Positions 1 to 9,844 of a stretch of 64,000 nucleotides of DNA are shown in pieces. The stretch covers positions 224,471-288,470 of the forward strand of contig PYVY01000004.1 of NCBI GenBank assembly GCA_003056425.1. The letters are read 5' to 3'. The position numbers and the translations under genes were made by a program. Under the pieces are notes generated by a model. The model saw nothing but the letters and a program-made list of their open reading frames with translations, was not told the origin of the DNA and did not search any database. Each line of letters starts with the position of its first letter. Position 1 is the stretch's first letter. The DNA is from Alteromonas indica (GTDB taxonomy: Bacteria; Pseudomonadota; Gammaproteobacteria; Enterobacterales; Alteromonadaceae).

Positions 1-965
1 AATTCCCCCAGATGACTTACGCTGAAGCTATGCGTCGCTATGGGTCGGATAAACCGGATCTGCGTAACCCGCTAGAGTTGGTAGATGTAGCAGACTTGCT
101 TCAGTCAGTAGAATTTAAAGTATTTAGTGGCCCGGCTAACGATCCGAATGGCCGCGTATCAGTGATTCGGGTGCCAGGCGGGGCAAGCTTGTCGCGCAAA
201 CAGATAGACGACTACACCAAGTTCGTGGGCATCTATGGTGCGAAAGGTTTAGCCTGGATGAAGGTGAACGAGTTAGCCCCAGGCCAGGAAGGGCTGCAGT
301 CGCCGGTACTTAAGTTTCTTAGTGAAGACATTACCGATGCGCTATTGCAACGTACTAACGCACAAGCGGGCGATATTTTGCTGTTTGGTGCAGACAACGC
401 TACCGTGGTTACAGAAGCACTGGGCGCATTGCGTCTCAAACTTGGCGAAGACTTTGACTTACTGGAAGGGGAATGGCGCCCACTATGGGTCGTTGACTTC
501 CCGATGTTTGAAGAAGCTGACGGTCAGATGCATGCGCTTCACCATCCGTTTACCGCTCCGCGCGGACTATCCGTGGAGGCGCTTAAGAGCAACCCTGCAG
601 AAGCCTTGTCAGATGCTTACGACATGGTGCTCAATGGCGTAGAATTAGGTGGTGGGTCGGTGCGTATTCACGACCAGCAAATGCAGTCAGCGGTATTTAC
701 TATTCTGGGTATAAGTGAAGAAGAAGCGCAAACCAAGTTTGGCTTTTTACTGGATGCCTTACAATATGGTGCGCCGCCCCATGCTGGCCTGGCGTTTGGT
801 CTTGATCGGTTGGTTATGCTAATGACGGGAGCCACCTCGATTCGTGATGTTATGGCGTTTCCAAAAACGACCACCGCAGCGTGCCCGCTAACAGACGCGC
901 CTAGCCCGGCAAATCCTCAGCAATTAGCAGATTTGGCTATTGAAGTGGTCAAGAAAAACGCTTGA
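1..965 (+). CDS. aspS: Aspartyl-tRNA synthetase, C-terminal part
   Basis: Class II synthetase that charges tRNA-Asp with aspartate in the cytoplasm. The reading frame is open from the first base ([17 protein letters not shown]), so the N-terminal anticodon-binding domain and motif 2 lie outside the window. The visible part holds the bacterial GAD insertion and the C-terminal catalytic segment with class II motif 3 ([13 protein letters not shown]) followed by the conserved DVMAFPK tail. The stop overlaps the start region of nudB, so the two are probably co-transcribed, as in many gammaproteobacteria. The identification is secure; only the left end is missing. Confidence 0.97.
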   Translation, partial: FPQMTYAEAMRRYGSDKPDLRNPLELVDVADLLQSVEFKVFSGPANDPNGRVSVIRVPGGASLSRKQIDDYTKFVGIYGAKGLAWMKVNELAPGQEGLQSPVLKFLSEDITDALLQRTNAQAGDILLFGADNATVVTEALGALRLKLGEDFDLLEGEWRPLWVVDFPMFEEADGQMHALHHPFTAPRGLSVEALKSNPAEALSDAYDMVLNGVELGGGSVRIHDQQMQSAVFTILGISEEEAQTKFGFLLDALQYGAPPHAGLAFGLDRLVMLMTGATSIRDVMAFPKTTTAACPLTDAPSPANPQQLADLAIEVVKKNA

Positions 966-970
966 TAGCA

Positions 971-1411
971 ATGGGCTATAAAAGACCTGAGTTTGTCCTG
1001 GTGGTGCTGTATGATCAGTACCACCGGGTGTTATTACTACAACGTGAAGATGATCCTGATTTCTGGCAATCTGTTACCGGGACCATTGAGACCGGTGAAC
1101 AGCCTTTACAAACAGCCTATCGGGAAGTTGCTGAAGAAACCGGTTTGCACCTGGACACCGCCCGGCAGGCTATAGTCGATCGTCGGCAAACCAACCAGTA
1201 CAAAATTCGTTCCCGTTGGTTATACCGTTATCCCCCCGGCACCCTCTATAATACGGAACACGTGTTTACTGCTCAGGTGAGCAGCGATATTGCACTGACG
1301 TTAACTGAACACCTTGCTTACGAATGGGTGCCCAAAGCAGCCGCGTTGGCGCGCTTGTGGTCACCAAGTAACCGCACCGCAGTAGATACATTTGTTCCCG
1401 GAGCAAAATAA
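971..1411 (+). CDS. nudB: Dihydroneopterin triphosphate diphosphatase (Nudix)
   Basis: Predicted to remove pyrophosphate from dihydroneopterin triphosphate in folate synthesis. A complete Nudix box (pattern GX5EX7REUXEEXGU) runs over about residues 37-59 and contains REVAEETG. Length of 146 residues matches NudB. I chose the ATG at 971; a TTG at 962 overlapping the aspS stop would add three residues. The stop overlaps the ruvC ATG, so translation is probably coupled. The usual enterobacterial neighbour yebC, between nudB and ruvC, is absent here. Confidence 0.9.
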   Translation: MGYKRPEFVLVVLYDQYHRVLLLQREDDPDFWQSVTGTIETGEQPLQTAYREVAEETGLHLDTARQAIVDRRQTNQYKIRSRWLYRYPPGTLYNTEHVFTAQVSSDIALTLTEHLAYEWVPKAAALARLWSPSNRTAVDTFVPGAK

Positions 1412-1929
1412 TGATTATACTGGGTATAGATCCAGGTTCCCGAATTACCGGCTACGGTTTGGTAGCCCGACAACAGGGTAAACTGGTCTACGTTGCCAGT
1501 GGTTGTGTTCGCCTTTCAACTGATGCGCTGCCTGAGCGTTTATCGCAAATATTTTCCAGCGTTGGAGAAATAATACGGCAGTATGCGCCCGAGCAGTTTG
1601 CTATTGAACAGGTCTTTATGGCGAAAAACCCTGATTCTGCGCTAAAGCTTGGGCAGGCCAGAGGGGCAGCCATTGTCGCGGCCACCCAGGCCAGTCTGCC
1701 GGTAGCGGAATATTCTGCGCGGCAAATAAAGCAGGCGGTGGTAGGCAAGGGCGGGGCCGATAAAACCCAGGTTCAGCATATGGTAAAGCATTTGTTATCA
1801 TTGCCGGGTACGCCGCAAGCCGATGCCGCAGATGCCCTGGCCGTAGCATTATGCCATGCACACACTGAGCAAAGTCTGATTAAACTAGCCGGCCAGGCAC
1901 GCAAAACTGTGCGCCGGCGGTTGCGATAA
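1411..1929 (+). CDS. ruvC: Holliday junction resolvase RuvC
   Basis: Endonuclease that cuts Holliday junctions symmetrically during recombinational repair, working on junctions held by RuvAB. All four metal-binding acidic residues of the RNase H-like fold are visible: Asp7 in GIDPGS, Glu66 in AIEQVF, and Asp138 and Asp141 in QADAADA. Length of 172 residues is typical. It starts on the last base of nudB and is followed after 13 bases by ruvA, giving a compact ruvCAB operon. No SOS (LexA) box was recognised in front of it. Confidence 0.97.
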   Translation: MIILGIDPGSRITGYGLVARQQGKLVYVASGCVRLSTDALPERLSQIFSSVGEIIRQYAPEQFAIEQVFMAKNPDSALKLGQARGAAIVAATQASLPVAEYSARQIKQAVVGKGGADKTQVQHMVKHLLSLPGTPQADAADALAVALCHAHTEQSLIKLAGQARKTVRRRLR

Positions 1930-1942
1930 AAAGAGCAAATAA

Positions 1943-2563
1943 ATGATAGGTCGTATTCGAGGAACATTAGTAGAAAAACAACCGCCGGAAATCCTGGTAG
2001 ATGTGGCGGGCGTGGGGTATGAGATCCAAATGCCGATGACCAGCTTCTATCAATTGCCTGCGCCAGGCGATGAGGTGGTGGTATATACCCATTTTGTGGT
2101 GCGTGAAGATGCCCAGCTGTTATTTGGTTTTGCTGACAAAATGGAACGGGGCCTGTTTCGTGAGTTGATTAAAGCGAACGGGGTCGGCCCCAAACTTGGC
2201 TTAACCATATTATCCGGCATGTCTGCCAGCCAGTTTTTGGTGTGTGTACAAAACGAAGATGTGTCGTCGCTGGTCGCGATGCCGGGGATTGGTAAAAAAA
2301 CGGCTGAACGGCTGGTGGTGGAACTTAAAGACCGCTTAGCCAAATTCGGTAACATTCAGGATGTGAATTTACCTCACTTACCTATGGAAGGCGCGACCGG
2401 TAATGCGGTTGTACCGCTAAATGATACCCGGGAAGAGGCCGCCAGCGCGCTGGTGTCGCTGGGCTACAAACCCGCTCAGGCCAGTAAAATGGTTAGCGGA
2501 GTGTACGAGCAGGGAATGAACAGCGAAACCGTAATTCGCGAGGCCTTAAAGGCCGCATTATAA
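1943..2563 (+). CDS. ruvA: Holliday junction branch migration protein RuvA
   Basis: Tetrameric DNA-binding subunit that loads RuvB on Holliday junctions. The 206-residue protein has the expected layout: an N-terminal OB fold ([12 protein letters not shown]), a central helix-hairpin-helix region ([15 protein letters not shown] and [19 protein letters not shown]) and a C-terminal domain ending in [10 protein letters not shown] that contacts RuvB. It lies 13 bases after ruvC and 12 bases before ruvB, so it belongs to one transcription unit. Nothing unusual is seen. Confidence 0.97.
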   Translation: MIGRIRGTLVEKQPPEILVDVAGVGYEIQMPMTSFYQLPAPGDEVVVYTHFVVREDAQLLFGFADKMERGLFRELIKANGVGPKLGLTILSGMSASQFLVCVQNEDVSSLVAMPGIGKKTAERLVVELKDRLAKFGNIQDVNLPHLPMEGATGNAVVPLNDTREEAASALVSLGYKPAQASKMVSGVYEQGMNSETVIREALKAAL

Positions 2564-2575
2564 GGCAATGTAGTA

Positions 2576-3580
2576 ATGATTGAAGCAGATCGTCTGATTG
2601 GCGGCGCCGCGACCCACGAAGATGAAGTGATAGACCGGGCTATCCGGCCTAAGATGCTCAGTGACTATACTGGTCAGGCGCATGTTTGCGAGCAAATGGA
2701 GATATTCATTCAGGCCGCGCGTAACCGGGAAGATGCATTAGATCATCTGCTCATTTTTGGGCCTCCCGGCTTGGGTAAAACGACGCTGGCTAATATTGTG
2801 GCCAATGAAATGGGCGTGAACATCAAAACCACTTCCGGCCCGGTGCTTGAAAAAGCCGGCGACTTGGCTGCGCTGTTGACCAATCTTGAACGCAACGATG
2901 TTCTGTTTATCGACGAGATTCATCGCCTAAGCCCGGTGGTGGAGGAAATACTGTATCCGGCCATGGAAGACTATCAGCTGGATATCATGATTGGCGAAGG
3001 GCCGGCGGCTCGCTCAATCAAACTTGATTTACCCCCCTTCACGTTAATCGGCGCTACGACCCGCGCCGGCTCGCTGACCTCGCCTCTGCGTGACCGCTTT
3101 GGAATTGTTCAACGCCTGGAATTTTACTCGGTGGCCGACCTGACTACTATTATCTCGCGCAGTGCCAATTACCTGAATTTAAATATGGATGAACAAGGCG
3201 CGTTTGAGGTAGCAAAACGCTCGCGGGGCACCCCACGTATCGCCAACCGCCTATTGCGACGGGTTCGGGATTATGCGGAAATTAAAGCCAATGGCGAGGT
3301 AACCAGTGCGGTAGCGGCAAGCGCGTTGGATATGCTGGATGTGGATAAGCAAGGTTTTGATTATATGGACCGCAAGTTGTTGCTGGCTATTATCGAGAAG
3401 TTTGATGGAGGGCCGGTGGGGCTCGACAATTTGGCAGCGGCAATTGGCGAGGAAAAAGAAACTATAGAAGATGTTATTGAGCCATTCTTAATTCAACAAG
3501 GTTTCTTGCAGCGCACACCGCGCGGGCGTATCGTCCAGCAGCGCGCCTATCTTCACTTTGGCTTTCAGCCCGACCAGTAA
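2576..3580 (+). CDS. ruvB: Holliday junction branch migration helicase RuvB
   Basis: Hexameric AAA+ ATPase that drives branch migration with RuvA. The Walker A motif GPPGLGKTT sits at about residues 62-70 and Walker B FIDEIH at about 111-116. The sensor segment ATTRAG and the C-terminal winged-helix domain ([13 protein letters not shown]) follow. Length of 334 residues is normal. It is the last gene of the aspS-nudB-ruvCAB run. No strong plus-strand terminator follows; the hairpin downstream has its T-tract on the minus strand. Confidence 0.97.
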   Translation: MIEADRLIGGAATHEDEVIDRAIRPKMLSDYTGQAHVCEQMEIFIQAARNREDALDHLLIFGPPGLGKTTLANIVANEMGVNIKTTSGPVLEKAGDLAALLTNLERNDVLFIDEIHRLSPVVEEILYPAMEDYQLDIMIGEGPAARSIKLDLPPFTLIGATTRAGSLTSPLRDRFGIVQRLEFYSVADLTTIISRSANYLNLNMDEQGAFEVAKRSRGTPRIANRLLRRVRDYAEIKANGEVTSAVAASALDMLDVDKQGFDYMDRKLLLAIIEKFDGGPVGLDNLAAAIGEEKETIEDVIEPFLIQQGFLQRTPRGRIVQQRAYLHFGFQPDQ

Positions 3581-3680
3581 TTTTTATTCGAAAAAGGGTG
3601 GCTGCGCTTAGCGTTGCTGCCCGCCGGAGCGGTGCCAATATATCAACAATAGGTCCCATTCGGCGCTAACTGGCAGGCAT

Positions 3681-3709
3681 AAAAAAAGCCCGCTCAAAAT
3701 GAGCGGGCT
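3681..3709 (-). terminator. Rho-independent terminator of the minus-strand small RNA
   Basis: A 9-bp perfect GC-rich stem with a 5-base loop is followed on the minus strand by a run of seven T. On the plus strand the stem is followed by TAAAACAAC, so it is not an efficient terminator for ruvB. Confidence 0.75.
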
Positions 3710-3846
3710 AAAACAACAAGTGTTGAAGGAAATAAATCCAGGGAACTCATGTCCAACAGGGAGAAAAAATCTCGTTCATCCCGGCCAGGCCGTGATGTCT
3801 GTGTGACAGATGCAGCGCATTATAAAGAAGAATAGATGACGCACAA
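3681..3846 (-). ncRNA. Candidate small RNA with own promoter and terminator
   Basis: On the minus strand there is a good sigma-70 promoter: TTGTGC at 3846-3841, a 16-base spacer, then a perfect TATAAT at 3824-3819. About 130 bases downstream lies a strong rho-independent terminator: stem AGCCCGCTC/GAGCGGGCT at 3709-3687 followed by seven T. Transcription would start near 3812 and end near 3681. The body has no convincing reading frame. It contains a segment TTCCCTGGA, three GGA triplets and a small CAAC/GTTG hairpin. TTCCCTGG also occurs in the E. coli sRNAs SdsR and ArcZ, but that is not enough to assign a family. Confidence 0.55.
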
Positions 3847-4033
3847 TTGAGGAAAATTTTATTTTTGTGTTAGAAAATCTAATCCGTTAATGTAATGTAA
3901 ATTGTTGATAGATTTACGTTTAAAAGTGTTGTTTAAAAGGGTTTGTCGCGATATTTTCTATACGTGAACAGCGCAACGGATATTGCCGGATAACCTTGAG
4001 CAGATTAATTATATTAAGGTAGGAAGCATAACT

Positions 4034-4432
4034 ATGCATAAATGGCCTGTGCGCATTTATTATGAAGATACTGATGCTGGCGGTATTGTCTATTATGCGA
4101 ATTATCTTAAATTTATGGAGCGGGCAAGGACTGAATGGTTACGTGCTTTAGGCTACGATCAGGACGTGCTGTTGGAACAATCCATTGGTTTTGTCGTCAA
4201 ACGCGTTGAGATGCATAACTATGCGCCTGCACGGTTTAATCAACTGTTGAGTATTGAATCACAGATTGTAGAATTGAAGGGCGCTAGTATGGTGTTTCAA
4301 CAAAAAATTAATAATGAAAGTGGCGAACTGTTGGTCGCCGCAGATATTCAGGTTGTGTGCGTGGATCAGGCAAAAATGCAAGCCCGTAAAATTCCACGCA
4401 CCTTATTAGGGGATTTATCGCGTGGAATCTGA
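4034..4432 (+). CDS. ybgC: Acyl-CoA thioesterase YbgC (Tol-Pal associated)
   Basis: Hot-dog fold thioesterase that is the first gene of the tol-pal cluster in gammaproteobacteria. The N-terminus [17 protein letters not shown] carries the catalytic Asp region typical of the 4-hydroxybenzoyl-CoA thioesterase group ([16 protein letters not shown]). I chose the ATG at 4034 because AGGTAGGAAG lies just upstream and the resulting 132 residues match YbgC; an upstream in-frame ATG at 3983 would add 17 unrelated residues. The 3' end overlaps the start of tolQ. Confidence 0.93.
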   Translation: MHKWPVRIYYEDTDAGGIVYYANYLKFMERARTEWLRALGYDQDVLLEQSIGFVVKRVEMHNYAPARFNQLLSIESQIVELKGASMVFQQKINNESGELLVAADIQVVCVDQAKMQARKIPRTLLGDLSRGI

Positions 4433-5111
4433 TTTAACATTTATCGGACTGTTCCTACAGGCCAGCTTTGTAGTGCAACTGGTCATGTTATTGTTGCTAA
4501 GTGTTTCGGTAGCATCCTGGACCTTTATTTTTCAGCGTACCAAAGCACTGAAAGCCGCTGAAACCGAAATGCGCCAGTTTGAAGATAAGTTTTGGTCAGG
4601 TGCGGACCTGAACAAGCTGTACCAAGAACTTTCCGCGCGGGCTAATGTCCGGGGTATCTCGGGCATCTTCTGTTCTGGTTTCAAAGAATTTGTTCGTTTA
4701 CGTAAAGGCAATACTGCGGTAAACGGAATTGTAGATGGTACATACCGGGCTATGCGCGTCACTATGTCCCGGGAAGTTGAAGAGCTCGAAAGTCGTTTAC
4801 CGTTTCTGGCTACAGCTGGCTCTATCAGCCCGTATATTGGTTTATTTGGTACGGTATGGGGCATTATGAATGCGTTTATTGCATTGGGTGAGGTTCAGCA
4901 AGCTACCCTGGCGATGGTTGCGCCCGGTATTGCTGAAGCGTTGATTGCTACCGCAATAGGCTTGTTTGCTGCTATTCCGGCGGTTATTGCGTACAACCGG
5001 TTTAGCCATAAGGTTGAAAAGCTGGAAAACAATTACGCCAACTTTATGGAAGAGTTTTCTGCAATATTGCACCGCCAGGCGATAGCTGCACAACAGCATC
5101 AGACGCCGTAG
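4422..5111 (+). CDS. tolQ: Tol-Pal system inner-membrane protein TolQ
   Basis: Proton-channel subunit of the TolQRA motor that energises outer-membrane constriction at division. The 229-residue protein shows three membrane segments: one near residues 12-35, and two after the cytoplasmic loop around [24 protein letters not shown] and [25 protein letters not shown]. These are hallmark MotA/TolQ/ExbB sequences. The start is GTG, overlapping ybgC by 11 bases, which suggests coupled translation. Confidence 0.96.
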   Translation: MESDLTFIGLFLQASFVVQLVMLLLLSVSVASWTFIFQRTKALKAAETEMRQFEDKFWSGADLNKLYQELSARANVRGISGIFCSGFKEFVRLRKGNTAVNGIVDGTYRAMRVTMSREVEELESRLPFLATAGSISPYIGLFGTVWGIMNAFIALGEVQQATLAMVAPGIAEALIATAIGLFAAIPAVIAYNRFSHKVEKLENNYANFMEEFSAILHRQAIAAQQHQTP

Positions 5112-5141
5112 TGCAGGCTGTTATAACCTCAGGAGTCTGTA

Positions 5142-5561
5142 ATGTATACGCGTAAACGTCGCCGCCCAGTGTCAGAGATAAATGTTGTTCCTTATATTGA
5201 TGTCATGCTGGTATTGCTGATTATCTTTATGGTGACAGCCCCTTTAATATCCCAGGGCGTAAAGGTTGATCTGCCCAAAGCCAGTGCCCAGCCCATTGAA
5301 CAGGAAGATATCCCTCCGTTGATTGCCTCAGTGGATGTACGGGGCAAGTATTTTTTAAATGTGGGTGACGATCAGGAAGCTGAAATTACCGCTGATGAAT
5401 TGGCCGCTCTGGTGCAGGCCCAGTTGCAAAAACAGCCCGACACCCCGGTGGTGGTGAAAGGGGATGGTCAGGTGGCCTACAATAAAGTAATCCAGCTGAT
5501 GGTATTGTTGCAAAATGCAGGCGTGCCTTCAGTCGGCCTCATGACGGATCCGGAAGAGTAA
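5142..5561 (+). CDS. tolR: Tol-Pal system protein TolR
   Basis: Inner-membrane stator partner of TolQ. A single N-terminal membrane helix (VVPYIDVMLVLLIIFMV) carries the conserved Asp of the proton path. It is followed by a periplasmic ExbD/TolR domain ending in the NAGVPSVGLMTDP segment. Length of 139 residues is normal. A clear ribosome site (TCAGGAG) precedes the ATG. It lies 30 bases after tolQ and 8 bases before tolA. Confidence 0.96.
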   Translation: MYTRKRRRPVSEINVVPYIDVMLVLLIIFMVTAPLISQGVKVDLPKASAQPIEQEDIPPLIASVDVRGKYFLNVGDDQEAEITADELAALVQAQLQKQPDTPVVVKGDGQVAYNKVIQLMVLLQNAGVPSVGLMTDPEE

Positions 5562-5569
5562 CCCTGCCT

Positions 5570-6415
5570 ATGCCGAAGCCCAAATTATGGCGTAAGGTGA
5601 AAGCCACGGATGAACAAATCGCCATCTACAAATCCCTTGGTGTGCATGTATTGATCGCCTTGGTGTTGCTGATTAGTGTCAGTTTCTCTCCCGATCCTTT
5701 ACCTACGCCAGCGACTAGCCAGCCGGTTATCAAAGCAACTTTTATTGATGCCCAGGCCATAGCGGATAAACAAAAAGCGGAAGCTGAAGCGCAAGCTAAG
5801 GCAGCCGCGCAGGAAGCCGCCAAACGTAAAGCTGCTGAAGCTGCGAAGCAAGCAGCGGCTGAGCGTCAGCGTAGAATCAATGCCGAGCAGGCGCGTCAGC
5901 GGGCTGAACAAAAGCAAGCCGAAGAGCAGCGCAAAGCGCAGGAAGCGGAAGCGCGTCGGCAGGAAGAGCTTAAACAAGTAGCGGCGCAAAAGGCCAAAGA
6001 ACGGAAGGAACGCGAAGCCAGAGAAAAGGCCGAGGCCGAACGAAAACGTAAAGAAGCTCAGGAACAAGCAGAAATGGAAAGAATGTTGCAGGAGCAGGCA
6101 GAAGCTGAACGCGCAGCCCAGCAACAACGCCGGCAGCGGCAGGTGCTGTCTGAAGTAGACAGGTACAAGGCGCTAATACAACAAAAAATTATGCAGGGCC
6201 TGTTTGAAGATGCCTCTTTTAAAGGTAAAAAGTGTCGATTGAATGTGAAGCTGGCAACAACCGGCTATGTCATTGAGGTGCGAACCCTTAGCGGCGATGC
6301 GGCTTTATGCAGGGCTGCGGAAGCTGCGGTTCGCCGCCCCGACAAATTGCCGATGTCAGATGAGGCGGACGTTTATCAGGAACTTAAAGACATTAATCTA
6401 ACGGTGGAACTGTAG
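5570..6415 (+). CDS. tolA: Tol-Pal system protein TolA
   Basis: Periplasm-spanning link between the TolQR motor and TolB/Pal. The protein has an N-terminal cytoplasmic tail, one membrane helix at about residues 24-42, a long Ala/Glu/Lys/Arg/Gln-rich helix at about 65-195, and a C-terminal globular domain from about 200 with two cysteines (KKCRLNV and AALCRAA) that could form the domain disulfide. The stop shares its last base with the tolB GTG. The 281-residue length is shorter than the 421 of E. coli because the central helix is shorter. Confidence 0.94.
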   Translation: MPKPKLWRKVKATDEQIAIYKSLGVHVLIALVLLISVSFSPDPLPTPATSQPVIKATFIDAQAIADKQKAEAEAQAKAAAQEAAKRKAAEAAKQAAAERQRRINAEQARQRAEQKQAEEQRKAQEAEARRQEELKQVAAQKAKERKEREAREKAEAERKRKEAQEQAEMERMLQEQAEAERAAQQQRRQRQVLSEVDRYKALIQQKIMQGLFEDASFKGKKCRLNVKLATTGYVIEVRTLSGDAALCRAAEAAVRRPDKLPMSDEADVYQELKDINLTVEL

Positions 6416-7761
6416 TGAGAATAAATAAATTTGGAATATGGTGTAGCACAGTATTGCTGATGTTCAGCACGCTTGCGCAGGCCTCGCTGGAAATTGTGAT
6501 TACTGAAGGAGTAGATGGCGCCCGTCCCATCGGAATTGTGCCATTCACCTGGAAAGGAAATGGCAGCTTGCCAGGGGACATCGCTAAAGTGGTACGCGAC
6601 GATTTAACCCGCAGCGGCAAATTTAACCCTACCGCGCCGGATGCCATGCCCCAATATCCTACCACGGATACCGAGATTAACTATTCGGCCTGGGCGGCCA
6701 AAGGCGTTGATACTGTCCTGGTAGGAACGGTAGAGCAGCAAGGTGACGATAAGTACAAGATAGCGTACGAACTTATCGATGTGCTACGTGGTCAAGCCAC
6801 AGGCGGCAAATCGAAGGGCATGAGTAGCAGTAGCGATCATATCATCGACAAACGCCAGGCGGTTATTAAAGGGCAGGATTTTCGTCAGTATGGGCATCGC
6901 ATTTCAGATGTTGTATACGAAAAGCTCACTGGCACCCGCGGGGCGTTTTTAACCCGTATTGCTTATGTGGTAGTGCGCGATCGTAACAGCACAAATGTAC
7001 CCTACCAACTGGCGATTGCAGATTATGACGGCGAAAATGAAACCCGCTTGTTGTCTTCTCCTGAGCCGTTGATGTCACCGAACTGGTCGCCTGATGGAGA
7101 AAGGCTGGCGTATGTAAGTTTTGAAAACAAACGCCCGCAAATTTTCATTCAAGATATTTATACAATGAAACGCGAGCAGATTACTGACTTTCCAGGTATC
7201 AATGGTAGCCCGGTATTCTCCCCAGACGGCAAGCAGCTGGCCATGGTGTTATCTAAAGATGGTAACCCGGAAGTCTATGTAATGGATATTGCCACACGTA
7301 ATTTACGCCGGATTACCCGTAATCGGGCTATCGATACGGAGCCTTCATGGGCACCAGATGGTAAGAGTCTGATATTTAGCTCAGAACGGGGTGGTAAACC
7401 CCAGATTTATCGCGTAAATTTAGCATCAGGGAAAGTGAGACGGCAGACGTTTGACGGCGAACAGAACCTTGGCGCGACCATTACGCCAGATGGCAAGGAA
7501 ATGGTGTTAGTTAACCGCACTAAAGGCGACTACCGCATTGCCAGACAGGGGTTGCAGGACGGTGCTATTCAGGTATTAACAAAAACATACCTGGACGAGT
7601 CGCCCAGTATTGCGCCCAATGGAAGTATGATTATTTACAGCACCTTGCACAATGGTACTCAGGTATTATCCTTAGTGTCATTAGATGGTCGCTTTAAGGC
7701 AAGGTTACCAGCCACTAACGGACAAGTTAAGTCACCGAGTTGGTCACCGTTTTTGTTTTAA
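6415..7761 (+). CDS. tolB: Tol-Pal system translocation protein TolB
   Basis: Periplasmic beta-propeller protein that cycles between Pal and TolA. An N-terminal signal peptide of about 24 residues (ending STLAQA) is followed by the TolB N-domain (about 30-165). Then come repeated propeller blades marked by the PxWSPDGxxLxYxS signature: [42 protein letters not shown], and a final PSWSPF. The start is GTG, sharing a base with the tolA stop. Length of 448 residues is slightly above the E. coli protein. Confidence 0.96.
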   Translation: MRINKFGIWCSTVLLMFSTLAQASLEIVITEGVDGARPIGIVPFTWKGNGSLPGDIAKVVRDDLTRSGKFNPTAPDAMPQYPTTDTEINYSAWAAKGVDTVLVGTVEQQGDDKYKIAYELIDVLRGQATGGKSKGMSSSSDHIIDKRQAVIKGQDFRQYGHRISDVVYEKLTGTRGAFLTRIAYVVVRDRNSTNVPYQLAIADYDGENETRLLSSPEPLMSPNWSPDGERLAYVSFENKRPQIFIQDIYTMKREQITDFPGINGSPVFSPDGKQLAMVLSKDGNPEVYVMDIATRNLRRITRNRAIDTEPSWAPDGKSLIFSSERGGKPQIYRVNLASGKVRRQTFDGEQNLGATITPDGKEMVLVNRTKGDYRIARQGLQDGAIQVLTKTYLDESPSIAPNGSMIIYSTLHNGTQVLSLVSLDGRFKARLPATNGQVKSPSWSPFLF

Positions 7762-7799
7762 CGAAACAGTTGGTTATTAAAACTATAAGGAATAAGAGG

Positions 7800-8366
7800 A
7801 TGCAACTTAATAAAGTAATGAAAAGCTTCGTTATCGCCTTACCCGTGGTGACAATGATGGCATGTTCATCAGGTCCAAGCGAAGAGGAATTGGCGGCAGA
7901 GCGTAACCGTGTAGCTCAGGAACAGGCTGAAGCAGAACGTCAGGCCCGTGAATCTGAAGAAGCCCGGGTGCAGGCAGAAGCTGCCCAGCGCATGAACCGC
8001 CAGCAAGAAATGGCGCAAGAACAACTCGAATCTTTGAAAAAAGAACAAACCGTATATTTTGACTTCGATCGTGCAACGATAAAAGCAGAGTTTCAGGAAG
8101 TGTTAAATAAACACGCTGAGTTCCTGGTACAAAACCCGGATCAAAAAGTTGTGGTTGAAGGTCATACTGATAGCCGTGGTACGCCAGAGTATAATATCGC
8201 GCTGGGCGAACGTCGTGCACAATCAGTTGAAACTTACCTGATGAATGCCGGTGTAAGCAGCGATCAGTTGTCTACGGTATCTTACGGCGAAGAAAAACCA
8301 GCTGTGATGGGGTCTACTGAGTACGCTCAGGCGCAAAACCGTCGCGGTGTGGTTGTTTACCAGTAA
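7800..8366 (+). CDS. pal: Peptidoglycan-associated lipoprotein Pal
   Basis: Outer-membrane lipoprotein that anchors the envelope to peptidoglycan. The signal peptide ends in a lipobox (TMMAC), followed by a charged helical linker and an OmpA-like domain with GHTDSRGTPEYNIALGERRA, which contains the peptidoglycan-binding Asp and Arg. I chose the ATG at 7800, after AAGGAATAAGAGG; an ATG at 7818 is possible. The upstream extension to 7740 overlaps tolB and is not needed. The stop shares a base with the cpoB ATG. Confidence 0.95.
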   Translation: MQLNKVMKSFVIALPVVTMMACSSGPSEEELAAERNRVAQEQAEAERQARESEEARVQAEAAQRMNRQQEMAQEQLESLKKEQTVYFDFDRATIKAEFQEVLNKHAEFLVQNPDQKVVVEGHTDSRGTPEYNIALGERRAQSVETYLMNAGVSSDQLSTVSYGEEKPAVMGSTEYAQAQNRRGVVVYQ

Positions 8367-9178
8367 TGGTTAATTATGTACGTCACCGTACCTTCAAAGG
8401 CGTCGCGTTAAGCGTCGCCTTTGCTGTTTCGGCTGCAGCTCAGGCTCAGGCACCGGTTTACGATGTTAACAACCCGCAGGGAAGTGATCTGGAAAAACGG
8501 ATCACCGTGCTGGAGCGAATGGTTGATAGCCGTACGCAAATGCAGCATCGTTTGCAACAACAGCTTGATACCATGCAGGGCGAAATCGATAATTTACGTG
8601 GCGCTGTTGAGGTGCATACTAATCAATTAGAAAAAGTATTACAGCGTCAGCGTGAGTTGTACCTTGAGATAGATAAGCGGGTAGAAGCGCTTAAGCAGTC
8701 GGTAGGAGAGAGTGACGCCACGCAAACTAACCGTTCTGCGAACCGTCCTGACAATACAACTGCCGGCAATAGTTCATCTTCAAACAGCAATCGCGCATCG
8801 CAGGCAGGCGAAGAAGAAGCCTACGATAACGCGGTTAACCTTATTTTAGAATCCAGAGAATACGACAAAGCGATTCCTGCTTTTCAGTCGTTTATCAGCG
8901 ATTTCCCGAATAGTCAGTATGCCGCTAATGCGCATTATTGGTTGGGTCAGCTTTTGTTTAATAAACAAAACTGGCAACAAGCTAAAGCGCAATTTTCTGA
9001 AGTGGCCGATCGATTCAAAAAGTCCAGTAAACGTGCCGAAGCATTATTAAAACTGGGAGTTATTGAACAGCGGTTGGGCAACACAGAGCAAGCAAAAAAC
9101 TATCTTAACGCTGTGATCTCTGAATATCCTAACTCATCCGCCAGGAAACTGGCAGAGTCGAGGTTGAGCTCGCTGTAA
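8366..9178 (+). CDS. cpoB: Cell division coordinator CpoB (YbgF)
   Basis: Periplasmic TolA-binding protein that couples peptidoglycan synthesis to outer-membrane constriction. The 270-residue sequence has a signal peptide (ending AAAQAQA), an N-terminal coiled coil that trimerises (about residues 35-110), a Ser/Asn-rich linker, and a C-terminal TPR domain with YDKAIPAFQSFISDFPNSQYAANAHYWLGQ. It is the last gene of the tol-pal operon and is followed directly by a terminator. Confidence 0.94.
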   Translation: MVNYVRHRTFKGVALSVAFAVSAAAQAQAPVYDVNNPQGSDLEKRITVLERMVDSRTQMQHRLQQQLDTMQGEIDNLRGAVEVHTNQLEKVLQRQRELYLEIDKRVEALKQSVGESDATQTNRSANRPDNTTAGNSSSSNSNRASQAGEEEAYDNAVNLILESREYDKAIPAFQSFISDFPNSQYAANAHYWLGQLLFNKQNWQQAKAQFSEVADRFKKSSKRAEALLKLGVIEQRLGNTEQAKNYLNAVISEYPNSSARKLAESRLSSL

Positions 9179-9183
9179 GGCAG

Positions 9184-9208
9184 AAAACCTCTGCTAGCAG
9201 AGGTTTTT
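9184..9208 (+). terminator. Rho-independent terminator of the tol-pal operon
   Basis: A perfect stem AAAACCTCTGC/GCAGAGGTTTT with a two-base TA loop, followed by TTTTTCATTT, lies six bases after the cpoB stop. The A-rich left arm means it could also work on the minus strand. Confidence 0.85.
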
Positions 9209-9296
9209 CATTTAATGGGCTTGCTGTACGTTGTTATAGCCCTCAAAAAACGTCTATTTTTACCTACTTTGTAGTAAAAAAATGCGTTTTCTATTG

Positions 9297-9326
9297 TTAT
9301 CAAAGATACCGGCTGCGGGTTATAAT
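9297..9326 (+). promoter_or_regulatory. Probable promoter of the tRNA-Lys cluster
   Basis: A perfect TATAAT at 9321-9326 has a weak TTATCA 18 bases upstream (9297-9302) and a G/C-containing discriminator after it. This would give a leader of about 180 bases before the first tRNA. Nothing else was recognised in 9209-9512. Confidence 0.4.
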
Positions 9327-9512
9327 TCGCTGTCTGTATCGTTTTTGCTTGTAACCAAATGCAGAAACTTTGCACGTATTGTTGTGATTTTGACCGTTTG
9401 GTACGCATTTTCTTAAAAAAAGAAAATAAAAAGCGATTTAGGGTTGCACGCCCTCAGGAAATGGGTAATATATGCCGCCGTTGCCACCGACAGGCAACAA
9501 CAGGAAAGAAAT

Positions 9513-9588
9513 GGGTCGTTAGCTCAGTTGGTAGAGCAGTTGACTTTTAATCAATTGGTCGCTGGTTCGAATCCAGCACGACCCACCA
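9513..9588 (+). tRNA. tRNA-Lys (TTT), copy 1
   Basis: A 76-base cloverleaf with encoded CCA. Acceptor arm GGGTCGT/ACGACCC; D-arm AGCTCAGTTGGTAGAGC; anticodon loop CTTTTAA with TTT at 9546-9548; T-arm GCTGGTTCGAATCCAGC. The place between cpoB and nadA is the same as the E. coli lysT cluster. Confidence 0.97.
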
Positions 9589-9622
9589 TTTATTCTAAAT
9601 GTTTTCTTTTCGGCTATGCAAA

Positions 9623-9698
9623 GGGTCGTTAGCTCAGTTGGTAGAGCAGTTGACTTTTAATCAATTGGTCGCTGGTTCGAATCCAGCACGACCCACCA
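9623..9698 (+). tRNA. tRNA-Lys (TTT), copy 2
   Basis: Identical over all 76 bases to the first copy, 34 bases downstream of it. The spacers between the three copies are unrelated to each other, so only the tRNA sequence is conserved. Confidence 0.97.
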
Positions 9699-9768
9699 TT
9701 GCATAGAAATCCGATAAGCCGCCAAAGCTTATCAGCCAGTAACTAATGGTTACTGAACACCATAAGAT

Positions 9769-9844
9769 GGGTCGTTAGCTCAGTTGGTAGAGCAGTTGAC
9801 TTTTAATCAATTGGTCGCTGGTTCGAATCCAGCACGACCCACCA
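9769..9844 (+). tRNA. tRNA-Lys (TTT), copy 3
   Basis: Identical over all 76 bases to copies 1 and 2. Its last ~19 bases and the following ~100 bases recur from 9994 onward as a degenerate direct repeat. Confidence 0.97.

Noticed and set aside
3681..3812. CsrB/RsmY-type sponge identity for the small RNA near ruvB
   Set aside because: Only three GGA triplets, not clearly in hairpin loops; known sponges carry more, so the family is left open.
5699..6127. Phe/Leu-rich minus-strand frame of 142 codons
   Set aside because: It is the antisense of the TolA Ala/Glu/Lys helix, which always yields a hydrophobic shadow.
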